This document shows, in pieces, positions 18,343-28,252 of a stretch of 64,000 nt of DNA; position 1 is the stretch's first letter; every line of letters starts with the position of its first letter. Below the pieces are notes generated by a model. That model had not been told where the DNA came from and searched no databases. It worked only from the letters and a program-made list of their open reading frames with translations. A program made the position numbers and the translations under genes. Source of the DNA: Haliea sp. (GTDB lineage Bacteria; Pseudomonadota; Gammaproteobacteria; Pseudomonadales; Halieaceae); the NCBI GenBank assembly GCA_016704305.1, contig JADJAL010000015.1:1-64000 (forward strand), read 5' to 3'.

Positions 18343-19527
18343 ATGACAGACGCTTATATTGTAGGTGCGGTGCGCAGCGCGGGCGGCAAGAAGAATGGAC
18401 GCTTGTCGAAAATCCATCCTATAGACCTCGGCGCGGAAGTGGTCGATGCGCTGGTGGCGAAAACCGGCGTGCCGGTGGCGGAAATCGACGACCTCATATT
18501 TGGTTGTGTCTCGCAGGTCGGTGCGCAGTCCAGCAATATTGCCCGCAATGTCTGCCTCTCCTCCGTGCTCGGCGAAGCCGTACCGGGTACCACCGTTGAC
18601 CGGCAGTGCGGTTCGGGCCAGCAGGCGATGCACTTTGCCGCGCAAGCGGTGTTGTCCGGCACCCAGGACCTGGTCATCGCCGGCGGCGTGGAAAGCATGA
18701 GCCAGGTGCCCATCGGCGCCAATATCATTGACGGTTACAAGGCGGATCATGGCCTGCCCTACGGCAAGCGAATTTCCGCCCGCTATCCCGGTGTACAGTT
18801 CAACCAGTTCGCCGGCGCGGAAATGCTGGCAAAGAAATACGCGTTGACCCAGGACGAACTGAATGCGTTCGCCTTCGCCAGCCATGTCAAGGCGAAGCGC
18901 GCGGTGGAGGAGGGCCGCTTCAAGGAGGAGATCGTGCCGATTGAAATCGAGCTGGAAGACGGCACGCGCCAGATGCACAGCCAGGACGAAGGCATTCGCC
19001 TCGATGCGACGCTGGGTGCTATCGCCGGCCTGCAACCCCTGCAGGAAAATGGCCTGCTGAGCGCCGCCAACGCGTCACAGATTTGCGACGGCGCCTCGGC
19101 GGTGATGATCGCCAACGGTGCAACCTGCAAGCGGCTGGGCCTGAAGCCACTGGCGCGCATTGTCGCGATGAGCGTGATCGGCTCGGATCCCGTCATCATG
19201 CTGGAAGGCCCGATTCCTGCGACTAAAAAAGTGCTTGAGAAGGCGGGCATGACGCTGGACCAGATCGACCTGTTCGAAGTCAACGAGGCCTTCGGCTCCG
19301 TGCCTCTGGCCTGGGCCAAGGCGCTGGGCGCGGATCTGGACAAGCTGAACGTCAACGGCGGCGCCCAGGCCCTCGGACATCCGCTGGGCGGCACCGGCGC
19401 CAAACTGATGACCACGTTGGTGCACGAATTGCACCGCAGCGGCAAACGTTACGGACTGCTGGCGATTTGCGAGGGTGGCGGCACGGCGAATGGCACTATC
19501 GTCGAACGCGTTGATGCGGTGTTGTGA
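18343..19527 (+). CDS. Acetyl-CoA C-acyltransferase (thiolase)
   Basis: A 394-residue thiolase that cleaves 3-ketoacyl-CoA with CoA, or condenses acyl-CoAs. The nucleophilic Cys89 lies in DRQCGSGQQA. The active-site His is in NGGAQALGHPLGGTGAKL, where the usual GGAIALGHP is slightly altered. The second catalytic Cys is in CEGGGTANG, in place of the common CxGxGxG. The loop FEVNEAFGSVPLAWAKAL is present. The ATG at 18343 follows gggagtgag. It is a single gene between the plsC unit and a repeat-bearing gap, and would serve beta-oxidation. Confidence 0.93.
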   Translation: MTDAYIVGAVRSAGGKKNGRLSKIHPIDLGAEVVDALVAKTGVPVAEIDDLIFGCVSQVGAQSSNIARNVCLSSVLGEAVPGTTVDRQCGSGQQAMHFAAQAVLSGTQDLVIAGGVESMSQVPIGANIIDGYKADHGLPYGKRISARYPGVQFNQFAGAEMLAKKYALTQDELNAFAFASHVKAKRAVEEGRFKEEIVPIEIELEDGTRQMHSQDEGIRLDATLGAIAGLQPLQENGLLSAANASQICDGASAVMIANGATCKRLGLKPLARIVAMSVIGSDPVIMLEGPIPATKKVLEKAGMTLDQIDLFEVNEAFGSVPLAWAKALGADLDKLNVNGGAQALGHPLGGTGAKLMTTLVHELHRSGKRYGLLAICEGGGTANGTIVERVDAVL

Positions 19528-19906
19528 GTCGCTTACTTCGGATTGCGTAATCTTTTCGGTCGCGAGACTCGCATGCAACGTTTCACAGCATTGGTGTCGC
19601 TCGCGATGTTTCAGAAAAATGTGCGTGAGCGGCTGAGCATTTATGTTCTTCCTGGCAAACGGTAAGAGCCAGAGAGACTGAGGCACATCGCTGCAGGCGG
19701 GGACGTCTGGCGACATGGATGTCGCCAGTCGAGCCTGCACATGGATGTGCGCTTTTGGCGTTCCCCGCCTGTAGCGATGTGCCTCAGGCTCCCGCACAAG
19801 ACAAGAAACTACATTCGCAATCGGCTGCTACAAGCATTTTTCAGTGCGTATATCCCAACACGATTAAGGCTACAATCAGCGCTTGCATCAGCAGGGGAAG
19901 GCAATC
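19528..19906. other. Intergenic region carrying a foldback repeat
   Basis: This 379-base gap between the thiolase and the methyltransferase has no supportable gene. Its main content is the long inverted repeat described separately at 19678-19787. The last 90 bases are more AT-rich and end in the methyltransferase ribosome site (aggggaagg). Confidence 0.6.
19678..19787. repeat. Foldback repeat with 26-bp arms and two inner hairpins
   Basis: The arms 19678-19703 and 19762-19787 are reverse complements at 25 of 26 positions (outer end ctgaggcacatcgct). Between them lie two further hairpins with similar loops: ctggcgaca-tgga-tgtcgccag (19707-19728) and gcacat-gg-atgtgc (19737-19750). The piece tggatgtgcgcttttggcg (19742-19760) recurs almost unchanged beside the second foldback at 42.8 kb. 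The structure fits a REP/MITE-like non-coding element; no transposase is near. Confidence 0.88.
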
Positions 19907-20527
19907 ATGGGCTTTTACGACAAACACGTTTTGCCACACTTTATCAACTGCGCCTGTGGCGCCAAACCCATCATGCACCAGCGCAGGAAAGTCGTGCCAC
20001 TGGCCACCGGCACCGTGCTGGAGATTGGTATTGGCACCGGGCTTAACCTGCCGCTGTACGATGCGAGCAGGGTGGAGCGGGTGATTGGCCTCGACCCTTC
20101 CGAGGAGTCCTGGAAGCTGGCTGGCGCACGCGCCGCGCACGTGGATTTCGACGTCGAGTTCATCGGCCTGCCGGGCGAGGAGATTCCTCTCGCGGATGCC
20201 AGTGTCGACACCGTGCTGGTGACGTTTGCGTTGTGCACCATCCCGGATCCGGTCGCTGCATTGAAGGGCATGGCGCGCGTGTTACGACCGGGGGGAAGCC
20301 TGCTTTTTTGTGAGCATGGCAGGGCGCCTGACGAGAGTGTGTGTGCCTGGCAGGATCGGATCAATCCGGTGTGGCGACGTATCGCGGGTGGCTGCAACCT
20401 CAATCGCGATATTCCGCAATTGCTTGGCGCAGGCGGTTTCGCGGTGTCAGAGTTGCACACGGCATACCTGCCCAGCACGCCGCGAATTGCGGGTTACAAC
20501 TACTGGGGTAGCGCAGCTCGCGCGTAA
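19907..20527 (+). CDS. Class I SAM-dependent methyltransferase
   Basis: A 206-residue methyltransferase with a single Rossmann-type SAM-binding domain. The glycine-rich motif I reads VLEIGIGTGLN, motif II GLDPSEES, and the post-II segment DTVLVTFALCTIPDP and RVLRPGGSLLFCEHG follow in the order typical for UbiE/METTL7-like enzymes. The ATG at 19907 is preferred over upstream codons because it follows aggggaagg. The N-terminal GFYDKHVLPHFINCACG suggests a short substrate-binding lead. The substrate is unknown. It is encoded 26 bases before tamA. Confidence 0.9.
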   Translation: MGFYDKHVLPHFINCACGAKPIMHQRRKVVPLATGTVLEIGIGTGLNLPLYDASRVERVIGLDPSEESWKLAGARAAHVDFDVEFIGLPGEEIPLADASVDTVLVTFALCTIPDPVAALKGMARVLRPGGSLLFCEHGRAPDESVCAWQDRINPVWRRIAGGCNLNRDIPQLLGAGGFAVSELHTAYLPSTPRIAGYNYWGSAARA

Positions 20528-20553
20528 TTACATCGCGTTTGCGCTGCTTCGCA

Positions 20554-22320
20554 ATGAAATCGTCAGCGCTGTGCTGGTGCATTTGTCTGCTCCAGCTCTT
20601 GCCCCTGTTCATGCCTGCTGTGTTAGCGGCGCCTGCGGCCACACTGGAATACTCGGTAACCGGCATCGAGGGCGATCTGCGTAAAAACGTCAGGGCGTAC
20701 CTTGGTGCTGCGCCACAGAACGAACAGGATCGTCTCAATTTCGTCGCCTCGGCCAAAGGTAAGGTGCGCGATGCCTTGCAGGCGCTCGGTTACTACAGCC
20801 CCGAGATTGCCATCGATTTACAGCGTACGGAGCCGCTTTGGTCGATGCAGGTCACTGTTGAACCTGGCGAGCCGGTGCGCATCCGCGATATCGACATCCA
20901 GCTGCTGGGCCAGGCGGCGAACGATGAAACCATGCTGGCGCTGGTTGCGGGATCGGGTCTTGTTGCGGGTGAAGCGCTGCATCACGGACGCTTCGAAGAT
21001 TTCCGCAAAAAGTTGCTGTCGACGGGGCAGCAACGCGGCTACCTGGATGGCGAGATTACCCGCAGTAGGGTCGAGGTGCAGGTCGAAGCGGGGACTGCCG
21101 ACATCCTGATTCGCTACGACAGTGGCGCGCGTTTCCGTTTCGGCGCGGTCCGCTATGACGAGGCGCTGATAAGTCCCGCCCTGGTGGATGCGTTGCTGAC
21201 TTTCGAGACCGGCGAGTATTACGACCAATCCCGGCTGCGCAAATTCCAGTCCAACTTGCAGGCCACGAATTTTTTTTCCAGCGTGATTGTGCAGCCACTG
21301 CGCGAGGATGCACTCGGCGACCAGGTGCCCATAGAAGTTACATTGCACGCCGCCAAACGCCACACGTTCGAAGTCGGCGTCGGCTATAGCACCGATACGG
21401 AAGGGCGTGTGTCCATGACCTGGCGCACGCCCAAGATCAATCGCTACGGCCACAGCCAGGTCACCCGCGTGGAATACTCGCCGGTGAATCCCAGCGGACG
21501 CTTCACCTATTCCATTCCCGTCACGAATCCGCTCACCGATGTGGCGCAGCTGTGGGCGCGGCTGGAGGAAAATGAATACGGCGATATCAAGAGTCGGCAG
21601 ATGGAATCCGGAGCGCGTCGCGAGATTAAAGATGGAAAGTGGATATACAGTTACGCGCTGCGCGGTTTGAACGAATCGTGGGATGATCTGTACAGCAGCC
21701 TCAGCAACAACTATCTGCTGCCCGGCGCTTCGCTCTCCAGTCGGGAACACAGCGGCGCCCTGGTCGATCCCAAGGGCGGATTCAATCAGCTCTACACGCT
21801 CGAGGGTGGCAACCAACAGCTTGGTTCGGATATTGACCTGCTGCGCATGACCGCTGAATGGCGGTACATCGCCACGCCCTGGCCGCGTCATCGCCTGGTC
21901 ACGCGCGCCGAGGTGGGGGCCGTTGAAACAGCCGATGGCGACCGTAACAACCTCGCTCCGTCACTCAGCTTTTTTGCCGGCGGCAGCCAGAGTATTCGCG
22001 GTTACGCATACCAGTCGCTGGGCCATGAAGAAACTGTGATACAACCGGACGGGACTACCAGGCGACTGGTGGTCGGCGGCAACCGCCTGGCCATTGCCAG
22101 TGGGGAGTATCAGTACTATTTCACCGATACCTGGCGCGGTGCGCTGTTCGTCGACGCGGGAGATGCCTTCGACGAAGGGAATTTCGACACCAAGGTGGGA
22201 GCTGGCTTCGGTGTGCACTACATCACGCCAGTGGGAGCGGTGCGAGTGGAGCTGGCCAACAGCGTGAGCGAAGAGAATCCCGACTGGTACTTCCACCTGA
22301 CGATAGGTGCCGAGTTTTGA
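20554..22320 (+). CDS. tamA: Translocation and assembly module protein TamA
   Basis: An outer-membrane Omp85-family protein of 588 residues that works with TamB in envelope assembly and lipid transport. A signal peptide (ICLLQLLPLFMPAVLA) precedes three POTRA-like domains (about residues 30-265), which include LRKNVRAYLG and GYLDGEITRSRVEVQ. The rest is a 16-strand beta-barrel with the conserved GGSQSIRGYAYQSLG loop and a C-terminal strand ending in F. I prefer the ATG at 20554 over the TTG at 20539 because the signal peptide starts there. Its stop overlaps the start of tamB by 4 bases, so translation is probably coupled. Confidence 0.94.
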   Translation: MKSSALCWCICLLQLLPLFMPAVLAAPAATLEYSVTGIEGDLRKNVRAYLGAAPQNEQDRLNFVASAKGKVRDALQALGYYSPEIAIDLQRTEPLWSMQVTVEPGEPVRIRDIDIQLLGQAANDETMLALVAGSGLVAGEALHHGRFEDFRKKLLSTGQQRGYLDGEITRSRVEVQVEAGTADILIRYDSGARFRFGAVRYDEALISPALVDALLTFETGEYYDQSRLRKFQSNLQATNFFSSVIVQPLREDALGDQVPIEVTLHAAKRHTFEVGVGYSTDTEGRVSMTWRTPKINRYGHSQVTRVEYSPVNPSGRFTYSIPVTNPLTDVAQLWARLEENEYGDIKSRQMESGARREIKDGKWIYSYALRGLNESWDDLYSSLSNNYLLPGASLSSREHSGALVDPKGGFNQLYTLEGGNQQLGSDIDLLRMTAEWRYIATPWPRHRLVTRAEVGAVETADGDRNNLAPSLSFFAGGSQSIRGYAYQSLGHEETVIQPDGTTRRLVVGGNRLAIASGEYQYYFTDTWRGALFVDAGDAFDEGNFDTKVGAGFGVHYITPVGAVRVELANSVSEENPDWYFHLTIGAEF

Positions 22321-25300
22321 AGGGCCTCGCGCGCCTGTTGCGCCTGCTCGCGCTGTTGGTGCTGCTGGCGCTGGCCGTGTTGGCGCTCGCCGTGTTTACG
22401 GAGCAGGGTGCCCGCACGCTGTTGCGCGCTGTGGAGCAACTGTCGCCCGTTGAGATTGACTATGCTGGTGGCACCCTCGGCGCAGGATTGCAATTGCAAA
22501 GCCTGCGCTACGCTGCGGATGCTGTGCGCGTGGAACTGGAGGATGTCAGCCTGGATGTATTGCCGGGTTGCCTGTTGCGTGGCGCTGTCTGCATGCGTGA
22601 TTTGCGGGTTGGGTCCCTGCATGTGCGCTGGTCCGGCGGGGAGTGGCGGCAGGGTGCCCTGCAAGCAGACGTCCGCTTGCAGCAATCCACTGTCGAAGTG
22701 CGTTCTGCAAGTATCGTTGAGCCTGAGCTGGTATTACGCGAGACAGACAGTGCAGATGCCGATCCGGGCGAGCCCAGCATCCTGCCTGCTATTGCATTGC
22801 CGTTGCACCTGTTGGTTGATGACCTGCAACTGCTCCAGCCGGCGTGGGATGTGTACGGCGCACGCTACACGCAGGACCAGATCGGTATTCAGGGTCAGTG
22901 GCAGCACAGCGCATTGCAACTGGACAGCCTGGTCATCCGCAAGCGTGAGCTGGGCACGTTGTCGCTGCACGGCAAACTGGAATTTAGGGACAGCTGGCCG
23001 CTTGAGGCGGATGTGGACGTAACTCTGGCGCAACCGCTGAAATATTCTGATGTGCTCGGAACGTCCTTTGAGCTGTCGGCTGCTGGCGACTTGGCCACGC
23101 TCGCATTGCAATTGCGCTCTGCCGCTAACGTCGCTGTGGCTGCCGAGGCACAGTTCAATGTGCTGGACCCTGCGCTGCCGTTTAGCGCCACGCTCACGGC
23201 GACGTCGGCGGACACGCTGGCGCTGTCAGCGATTGACGGTGTGGCGGATCAGTTGCAAGACCCGCAACTGCAACAAGTGGAAGTGGGATTTCCACTGCAA
23301 CTGACGGCGCGCGGTACCTTGCAATCCCAGGACTTTGAACTGCGCGGCACCGCCAGTGGTTTGGGTTATCAATGGCTCCAGATTTCCCTGTTGGGGCAAC
23401 ACGATCAGGAAAAGCTGCGGATCACGGAGCTGTCGCTACAGGACGCTGCTGGCAACAACGCGCTGCGCGCCACTGGTGAAATTCAACTGTCACAGAAGCA
23501 CAGCTGGTCGCTGGCGCTTGCCACTACGGGCCTCGATATCACGCCGATCAATGAAGCAGTGCGCGGACGGCTAGCCGGTAATCTGGCGCTGGCCGGCGAG
23601 GTGGAGGGCGAGCGCTGGCAAGTGCGTATCGTCGATGTGGCATTGCAGGGCCGCGTCAACGACATGCCCGCGACCATCCATGGCTTCAGCGGGCTGGACA
23701 GTGCAATGCGCCTGGCCGCCAGCAACCTGAACGCCGAGCTGAACGGTGCGCAGCTTTCCTTGCAATCACCTGGCGATGAGGCAGGGCCCGGGCGCGTGCA
23801 TGTGCAGGTGGCGGATATCGGTCGCTGGCAAGCGGGGAGCAGTGGACGTGTGGGACTGGATGCTGAGATATCGCCTGACCGGAAACACATCCAGCTCACC
23901 GGGCGCCTGGACAATGTGCAGTGGTCGGGAGTGTCTTTCGCGCACGCAGCCCTGAGCGGCGATTACAGGCCAGGTGCTGCGCATGCATTCACGCTGGACA
24001 CCCGTGTGCGCGACCTGGTGTACGGGGATCTCGGTTTTCCTGAAATACAGTTGTCGGCCCGTGGTGATGAGCAACGGCAGTCGCTAACGCTGGTCACCGC
24101 CGGCGAGTATCAGGGCGAGTTTACCGTCGCCGGGACGCTACAGGGCGAGCAGTGGCAGGGTGCACTCGCGCCGACCCGCCTGCAGACGCCGATGGGCGAA
24201 TGGGTGCTACCGGCAGCAGTGGCGCTGCGCGGATCGCGCACTGCGCAGCAGGTGACGCTGGCTGCGCATTGCTGGCGGCATGCGCACGCGCAGCTGTGTC
24301 CCGGTATCTGGACACTGGGCGCAAGCGGTGACGGCAGCCTGGATTTCGATGCTGACCTGGTGCTGCTGGCTGCGCTGCTGCCTCCCGGCGTCGTACTCGC
24401 GGGCAATGTGGACGGCCAGCTGAGCGCGCGGTGGGCACCGCACTCCGCGCCGCGCGTGCTTGGTAGTGCACAGACGGGTGCGGTGGTGATTACACAGCAC
24501 ATCAGCGAGGAGGAGACTGCGACATTCAGGTGGGAGCAGGCGGAGGTGTCTCTGGCGCACACGAGCAGTGGTCTGCGCCTTCAGTTGGGTGTCCAGCGCG
24601 ACAAGCGCAAGGTAGTCGCGCTTGACCTGCTGCTGCCACCCGACCGCAAGCAGGCGATCGCCGGCGCCATTAATATAGACCGCCTGCAGCTCGCCGCGCT
24701 GCAACCGTTCGTGCCGGCGCTGTCCACGCTGGCCGGAGAAATCAGCGGCGGCCTGTCACTTGCGGGAACCGTCGATCAGCCACAGGGATTTGGCGAATTG
24801 CAGCTGACCGGTGGCCAGCTGGCGTTGCAGGGCAATCCTACGCAACTGGAGAATCTCGACATCAACCTCGACGTGCAGGGCGCGGCGGCGCAAATACGCG
24901 GTACCGGTGTGCTCGGAGGCGGCGAATTGCAACTGAGCGGTGAAGTTCAGGCCGACCCCGCGCTGCACCTGGAACTCGCTATCGAAGGTAGCGATCACGA
25001 CATTTTATATCCGCCGTCGACGCAACTGCAGATCGCGCAATCGCTGCAACTGACCGTGCAAAAGGGTCTGCTGGGACTCGCCGGAGAAGTGACCGTTCTC
25101 AATGGGCAACTGAAAATTGAAGAATTGCCGGAAGGCAGTGTGGCGCTTTCCCCTTACGTCATCGAAGTCGATGCCGATGGCAGGGCACTGCGCGAGGAAT
25201 TGCCGTTCGACGTGCGCATGAATGTGCTGGTGCATATCGCGGATCGCTTTACCGTGACCAGCAGTACACTGCAGGCGACACTCGGTGGCGAGCTGCGCGT

Positions 25301-25919
25301 GCAACAGCGCCCCGGCCAACCGCTGCAATTATTTGGCAATCTCGATACCGTCAGCGGAGAATTTCGCGCCTACCAGACGCGGCTGCGGGTGAAACGCGGC
25401 ACGCTCAATTTCACCGGGCCACCCACCAACCCGACGGTGGATGTGCGCGCCGAACGCCGTATCAGCAGTGACGATGTCACCGTCGGGGTACAGGTGCAGG
25501 GACCGCTGGAAGATGCGCTGGAGCTGGAGATCTACTCTGACCCGGCGATGTCGCAGTCCAATGCGATGTCCTATTTGATTCGCGGCCGGAGTATGGACAC
25601 CGGTGCCGGTGTCGACGGTACGTCGGCGGCGCTGTCACTGGCCAGTGGCGTGGTGAATCGCTCCGAGCTGGTCACGGAACTCAACCGAATTCCCGGTCTC
25701 AGCCAGGTAGAGTTTGGCGCGCAGGGTTCGCAAACCGATACCGCCGCGACGGTGAGCGGCTATCTCGGCGAGCGTCTTTATTTGTCGTACGGTGTCGGCC
25801 TGTATGAACCGGTGAATGTACTGACGGCGCGTTTTTACCTGCGTTCGCGGTTGTGGCTGGAGGTAATCAGCAGTCTGGAGAACTCGGTGGATCTGTATTA
25901 TTCATTTGACATTGACTGA
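22317..25919 (+). CDS. tamB: Translocation and assembly module protein TamB
   Basis: A 1200-residue AsmA-like protein anchored in the inner membrane and spanning the periplasm as a long hydrophobic beta-taco groove to TamA. The N-terminal membrane anchor (LARLLRLLALLVLLALAVLALAV, given here in parts) is clear, the body is repetitive beta-strand sequence rich in alternating hydrophobics, and the C-terminal DUF490 domain (about residues 870-1200) has LRVKRGTLNFTGPPTNPTV, VGVQVQGPLEDALELEIYS, SYLIRGRSMD and the final strand YYSFDID. The start codon is TTG, in the ttgaagg overlap with the tamA stop. Length is near the E. coli protein (1259). Confidence 0.94.
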   Translation: MKGLARLLRLLALLVLLALAVLALAVFTEQGARTLLRAVEQLSPVEIDYAGGTLGAGLQLQSLRYAADAVRVELEDVSLDVLPGCLLRGAVCMRDLRVGSLHVRWSGGEWRQGALQADVRLQQSTVEVRSASIVEPELVLRETDSADADPGEPSILPAIALPLHLLVDDLQLLQPAWDVYGARYTQDQIGIQGQWQHSALQLDSLVIRKRELGTLSLHGKLEFRDSWPLEADVDVTLAQPLKYSDVLGTSFELSAAGDLATLALQLRSAANVAVAAEAQFNVLDPALPFSATLTATSADTLALSAIDGVADQLQDPQLQQVEVGFPLQLTARGTLQSQDFELRGTASGLGYQWLQISLLGQHDQEKLRITELSLQDAAGNNALRATGEIQLSQKHSWSLALATTGLDITPINEAVRGRLAGNLALAGEVEGERWQVRIVDVALQGRVNDMPATIHGFSGLDSAMRLAASNLNAELNGAQLSLQSPGDEAGPGRVHVQVADIGRWQAGSSGRVGLDAEISPDRKHIQLTGRLDNVQWSGVSFAHAALSGDYRPGAAHAFTLDTRVRDLVYGDLGFPEIQLSARGDEQRQSLTLVTAGEYQGEFTVAGTLQGEQWQGALAPTRLQTPMGEWVLPAAVALRGSRTAQQVTLAAHCWRHAHAQLCPGIWTLGASGDGSLDFDADLVLLAALLPPGVVLAGNVDGQLSARWAPHSAPRVLGSAQTGAVVITQHISEEETATFRWEQAEVSLAHTSSGLRLQLGVQRDKRKVVALDLLLPPDRKQAIAGAINIDRLQLAALQPFVPALSTLAGEISGGLSLAGTVDQPQGFGELQLTGGQLALQGNPTQLENLDINLDVQGAAAQIRGTGVLGGGELQLSGEVQADPALHLELAIEGSDHDILYPPSTQLQIAQSLQLTVQKGLLGLAGEVTVLNGQLKIEELPEGSVALSPYVIEVDADGRALREELPFDVRMNVLVHIADRFTVTSSTLQATLGGELRVQQRPGQPLQLFGNLDTVSGEFRAYQTRLRVKRGTLNFTGPPTNPTVDVRAERRISSDDVTVGVQVQGPLEDALELEIYSDPAMSQSNAMSYLIRGRSMDTGAGVDGTSAALSLASGVVNRSELVTELNRIPGLSQVEFGAQGSQTDTAATVSGYLGERLYLSYGVGLYEPVNVLTARFYLRSRLWLEVISSLENSVDLYYSFDID

Positions 25920-26055
25920 ACCGGTCGGCGAAAAGAGCGCACGAAAACAGCAAGACAGGCTGGCAGCTCTTAGCGCAGTTTCGTACATTTGCGCACAGTC
26001 ATTTGACGACGGTCTCGGGCTCAATGAAGTGTCTTTCACGATAGAGGATAGGTTG

Positions 26056-27123
26056 ATGGACCCACTCAGCCAGGGTGTGCTCGGTGCCGCGCTACCGCAA
26101 TCCGGCAGCGCGCCGCGCTACGTCGCCAGCGCAGGGCTGCTGGGATTTTTGGCGGGCATGGCCGCCGATCTCGATGTGCTGATTCGCTCGAGTACGGACC
26201 CGTTGTTGTTTCTCGAATACCACCGGCATTTTACCCATGCACTGGTGTTCATCCCCATCGGTGGGCTGATCTGCGCGCTGGTGTTGCATGCAGTACTGGG
26301 GCGACGGCGCGGATTGACGTTTCGCCAGACCTGGCTGTTTTGCACGCTCGGCTATGCGACGCACGCGCTGCTCGATGCCTGCACCACCTATGGCACGCTG
26401 CTGTTCTGGCCTTTCAGCGACGCGCGCGTTGCGTGGAGCACGGTATCCATCATCGACCCTGTGTTCACGCTGCCACTGCTGCTCGCGGTGCTGCTCGCCG
26501 CACTGCGGCATAAACCCGTGTACGCGCGCCTCGGGCTGCTATGGGCATTGAGCTACATGGCGCTTGGTCTGTGGCAACGGCATGAGGCGCAGGAGATGGG
26601 GTACGCGCTGGCGGCGCAGCGCGGGCACACACCAGTGCGATTGGAAGCGAAACCGAGCTTTGCCAATATCCTGGTGTGGAAGGTCGTGTACGAAACCGCT
26701 GACCGGTTTTACGTGGATGCGGTGCGCGCCGGGCTGGCGCCGCGGGTCTACGAAGGCACTTCAGTGCCAAAGCTTGATATCGCCAGGGACCTGCCGTGGC
26801 TGGACCTTGCTTCGCAGCAGGCGCAGGATATCGAGCGTTTTCGCGCCTTCAGCAATGGCTATATCACGCGCGATCCGCTGCACGCCAATCGGGTGATCGA
26901 CATTCGCTTCTCGATGCTGCCGCACGAAGTGGCGCCGCTGTGGAGTATTGAACTCGATCCCGATGTAGCCCATGACGAGCACGTCGATTACCTGATGCAT
27001 CGCGATACCAGCCCGGCGCGCTCGGCGCAGCTGTGGTCAATGCTCAGCGGGCCTGAAGCCCGCAGGGATATTAGTCCTGCGCAAAGACCGCGCGGGCAGC
27101 CTTCAGCGCCTTGCCGCTCATGA
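26056..27123 (+). CDS. YdjM/DUF457-type membrane-bound metal-dependent hydrolase
   Basis: A 355-residue inner-membrane protein. The ATG at 26056 follows gagga; a longer reading from 25906 adds non-conserved sequence. MDPLSQGVLGAALPQ, the AADLDVL Asp pair, HRHFTHALVFIP and YATHALLDACTTYGT are the conserved family motifs with putative metal ligands. About five transmembrane segments cover residues 25-180, followed by a soluble tail. The stop lies 53 bases inside the convergent aminotransferase gene, so the last 15 or so residues are probably unconserved. Function unknown beyond the family name. Confidence 0.85.
   Translation: MDPLSQGVLGAALPQSGSAPRYVASAGLLGFLAGMAADLDVLIRSSTDPLLFLEYHRHFTHALVFIPIGGLICALVLHAVLGRRRGLTFRQTWLFCTLGYATHALLDACTTYGTLLFWPFSDARVAWSTVSIIDPVFTLPLLLAVLLAALRHKPVYARLGLLWALSYMALGLWQRHEAQEMGYALAAQRGHTPVRLEAKPSFANILVWKVVYETADRFYVDAVRAGLAPRVYEGTSVPKLDIARDLPWLDLASQQAQDIERFRAFSNGYITRDPLHANRVIDIRFSMLPHEVAPLWSIELDPDVAHDEHVDYLMHRDTSPARSAQLWSMLSGPEARRDISPAQRPRGQPSAPCRS
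27047..27063. terminator. GC-rich hairpin between convergent gene ends
   Basis: The sequence gcgggc-ctgaa-gcccgc forms a 6-bp stem with a 5-base loop, just beyond the stop of the minus-strand aminotransferase and inside the end of the plus-strand hydrolase. No T-tract follows on either strand, so an intrinsic terminator role is only possible. Confidence 0.3.
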
Positions 27124-28252
27124 TCGCAACGTCCTGTTGCTGCAGGATTGCCTCCAGTGCCGCCAGGCAATACACCACGTTGCGTTCGCTGCTGCCAAAG
27201 CCCATCAGGCCGATGCGCCAGGTCTTGCCGGCCAGTGCGCCGAGGCCTGCGCCAATTTCCAGATCGAACTCGTTGAGCAGCGCATTGCGCAGCGCCGCGT
27301 CGTCCACGCCTGCGGGAATCAATACCGAATTCAACTGGGGCAACCGGTGTTCTGGCGCCACGGCCATGGCCAGGCCCATTGCTTCAAGGCCGGCCACCAG
27401 CGCATGGTGATTGCGTCGGTGCCGCGCGTGCGCTGCAGCCAGGCCTTCTTCCTGCAGCATCACCAGCGATTCGTGCAGCGCATACAGGTTGTTGATCGGC
27501 GCGGTGTGGTGATACGCGCGCTTGGTGGTGCCACCCCAGTAGCCCATCACCAACTGCATATCGAGGAACCAGCTCTGCACTTTGTGCTTGCGCTCTTTGA
27601 TACGCTGCACAGCGCGCTCGCTGAACGTGACGGGCGAGATGCCGGGCACGCAAGACAGGCATTTCTGCGTGCCGGAATACATCGCATCGACGCCCCATTC
27701 ATCGACTGCCACGTCAATGCCGCCCAGGGATGTCACCGCATCGACGATGGACAGCGCACCCCGCCGCGCCGCCAGGGCGCACAGGGCTTTGGCATCGCTG
27801 TGCACGCCGGTGGAGGTTTCCGCATGCACAAACGCAAGGATTGCAGCGTCCGGATGTTCATCGAAGGCGGCCTCGACCTTGTCCAGGCTGACCGGTTCGC
27901 CCCAGGTGTCCTGCACCATCACCGCGATGCCGCCGCAGCGCTCCACATTCTCCTGCATGCGCCCGCCAAACACGCCGTTCTGGCAGACGATCACCTTGTC
28001 GCCCGGTGATACCAGGTTTACGAAGCAGGCTTCCATGCCTGCCGAGCCCGGCGCGGAGACGGGGAGCGTGAGTGCGTTGTTGGTCTTAAACGCAAATTGC
28101 AGCAGTGTTTTGATTTCATCCATCAGGTGCAGGAACAAGGGGTCGAGGTGGCCGATGGTAGGGCGGGCCAATGCGCCCAGCACGCGAGAGGAAACGTCCG
28201 AGGGCCCCGGGCCCATCAGGGTGCGCTGTGGCGGGTAGAAGCTGTGAGTCAT
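27071..28252 (-). CDS. Class V aminotransferase (alanine/serine-glyoxylate type)
   Basis: A 393-residue PLP enzyme of the alanine-glyoxylate / serine-glyoxylate aminotransferase group. Signatures are LMGPGPSDVSSRVL at the N-terminus, SAPGSAGMEACFVNL, HAETSTGV, the PLP-aspartate region IVDAVTSLGG, and the Schiff-base lysine in YSGTQKCLSCVPG. The C-terminal domain ends with LMGFGSSERNVVYCLAALE. I start at the ATG at 28252 because the conserved region begins directly after it; an upstream codon at 28288 adds 12 residues. The physiological direction (glycine or serine formation from glyoxylate) is inference. Confidence 0.9.
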   Translation of the reverse strand: MTHSFYPPQRTLMGPGPSDVSSRVLGALARPTIGHLDPLFLHLMDEIKTLLQFAFKTNNALTLPVSAPGSAGMEACFVNLVSPGDKVIVCQNGVFGGRMQENVERCGGIAVMVQDTWGEPVSLDKVEAAFDEHPDAAILAFVHAETSTGVHSDAKALCALAARRGALSIVDAVTSLGGIDVAVDEWGVDAMYSGTQKCLSCVPGISPVTFSERAVQRIKERKHKVQSWFLDMQLVMGYWGGTTKRAYHHTAPINNLYALHESLVMLQEEGLAAAHARHRRNHHALVAGLEAMGLAMAVAPEHRLPQLNSVLIPAGVDDAALRNALLNEFDLEIGAGLGALAGKTWRIGLMGFGSSERNVVYCLAALEAILQQQDVAIMSGKALKAARAVFAQD

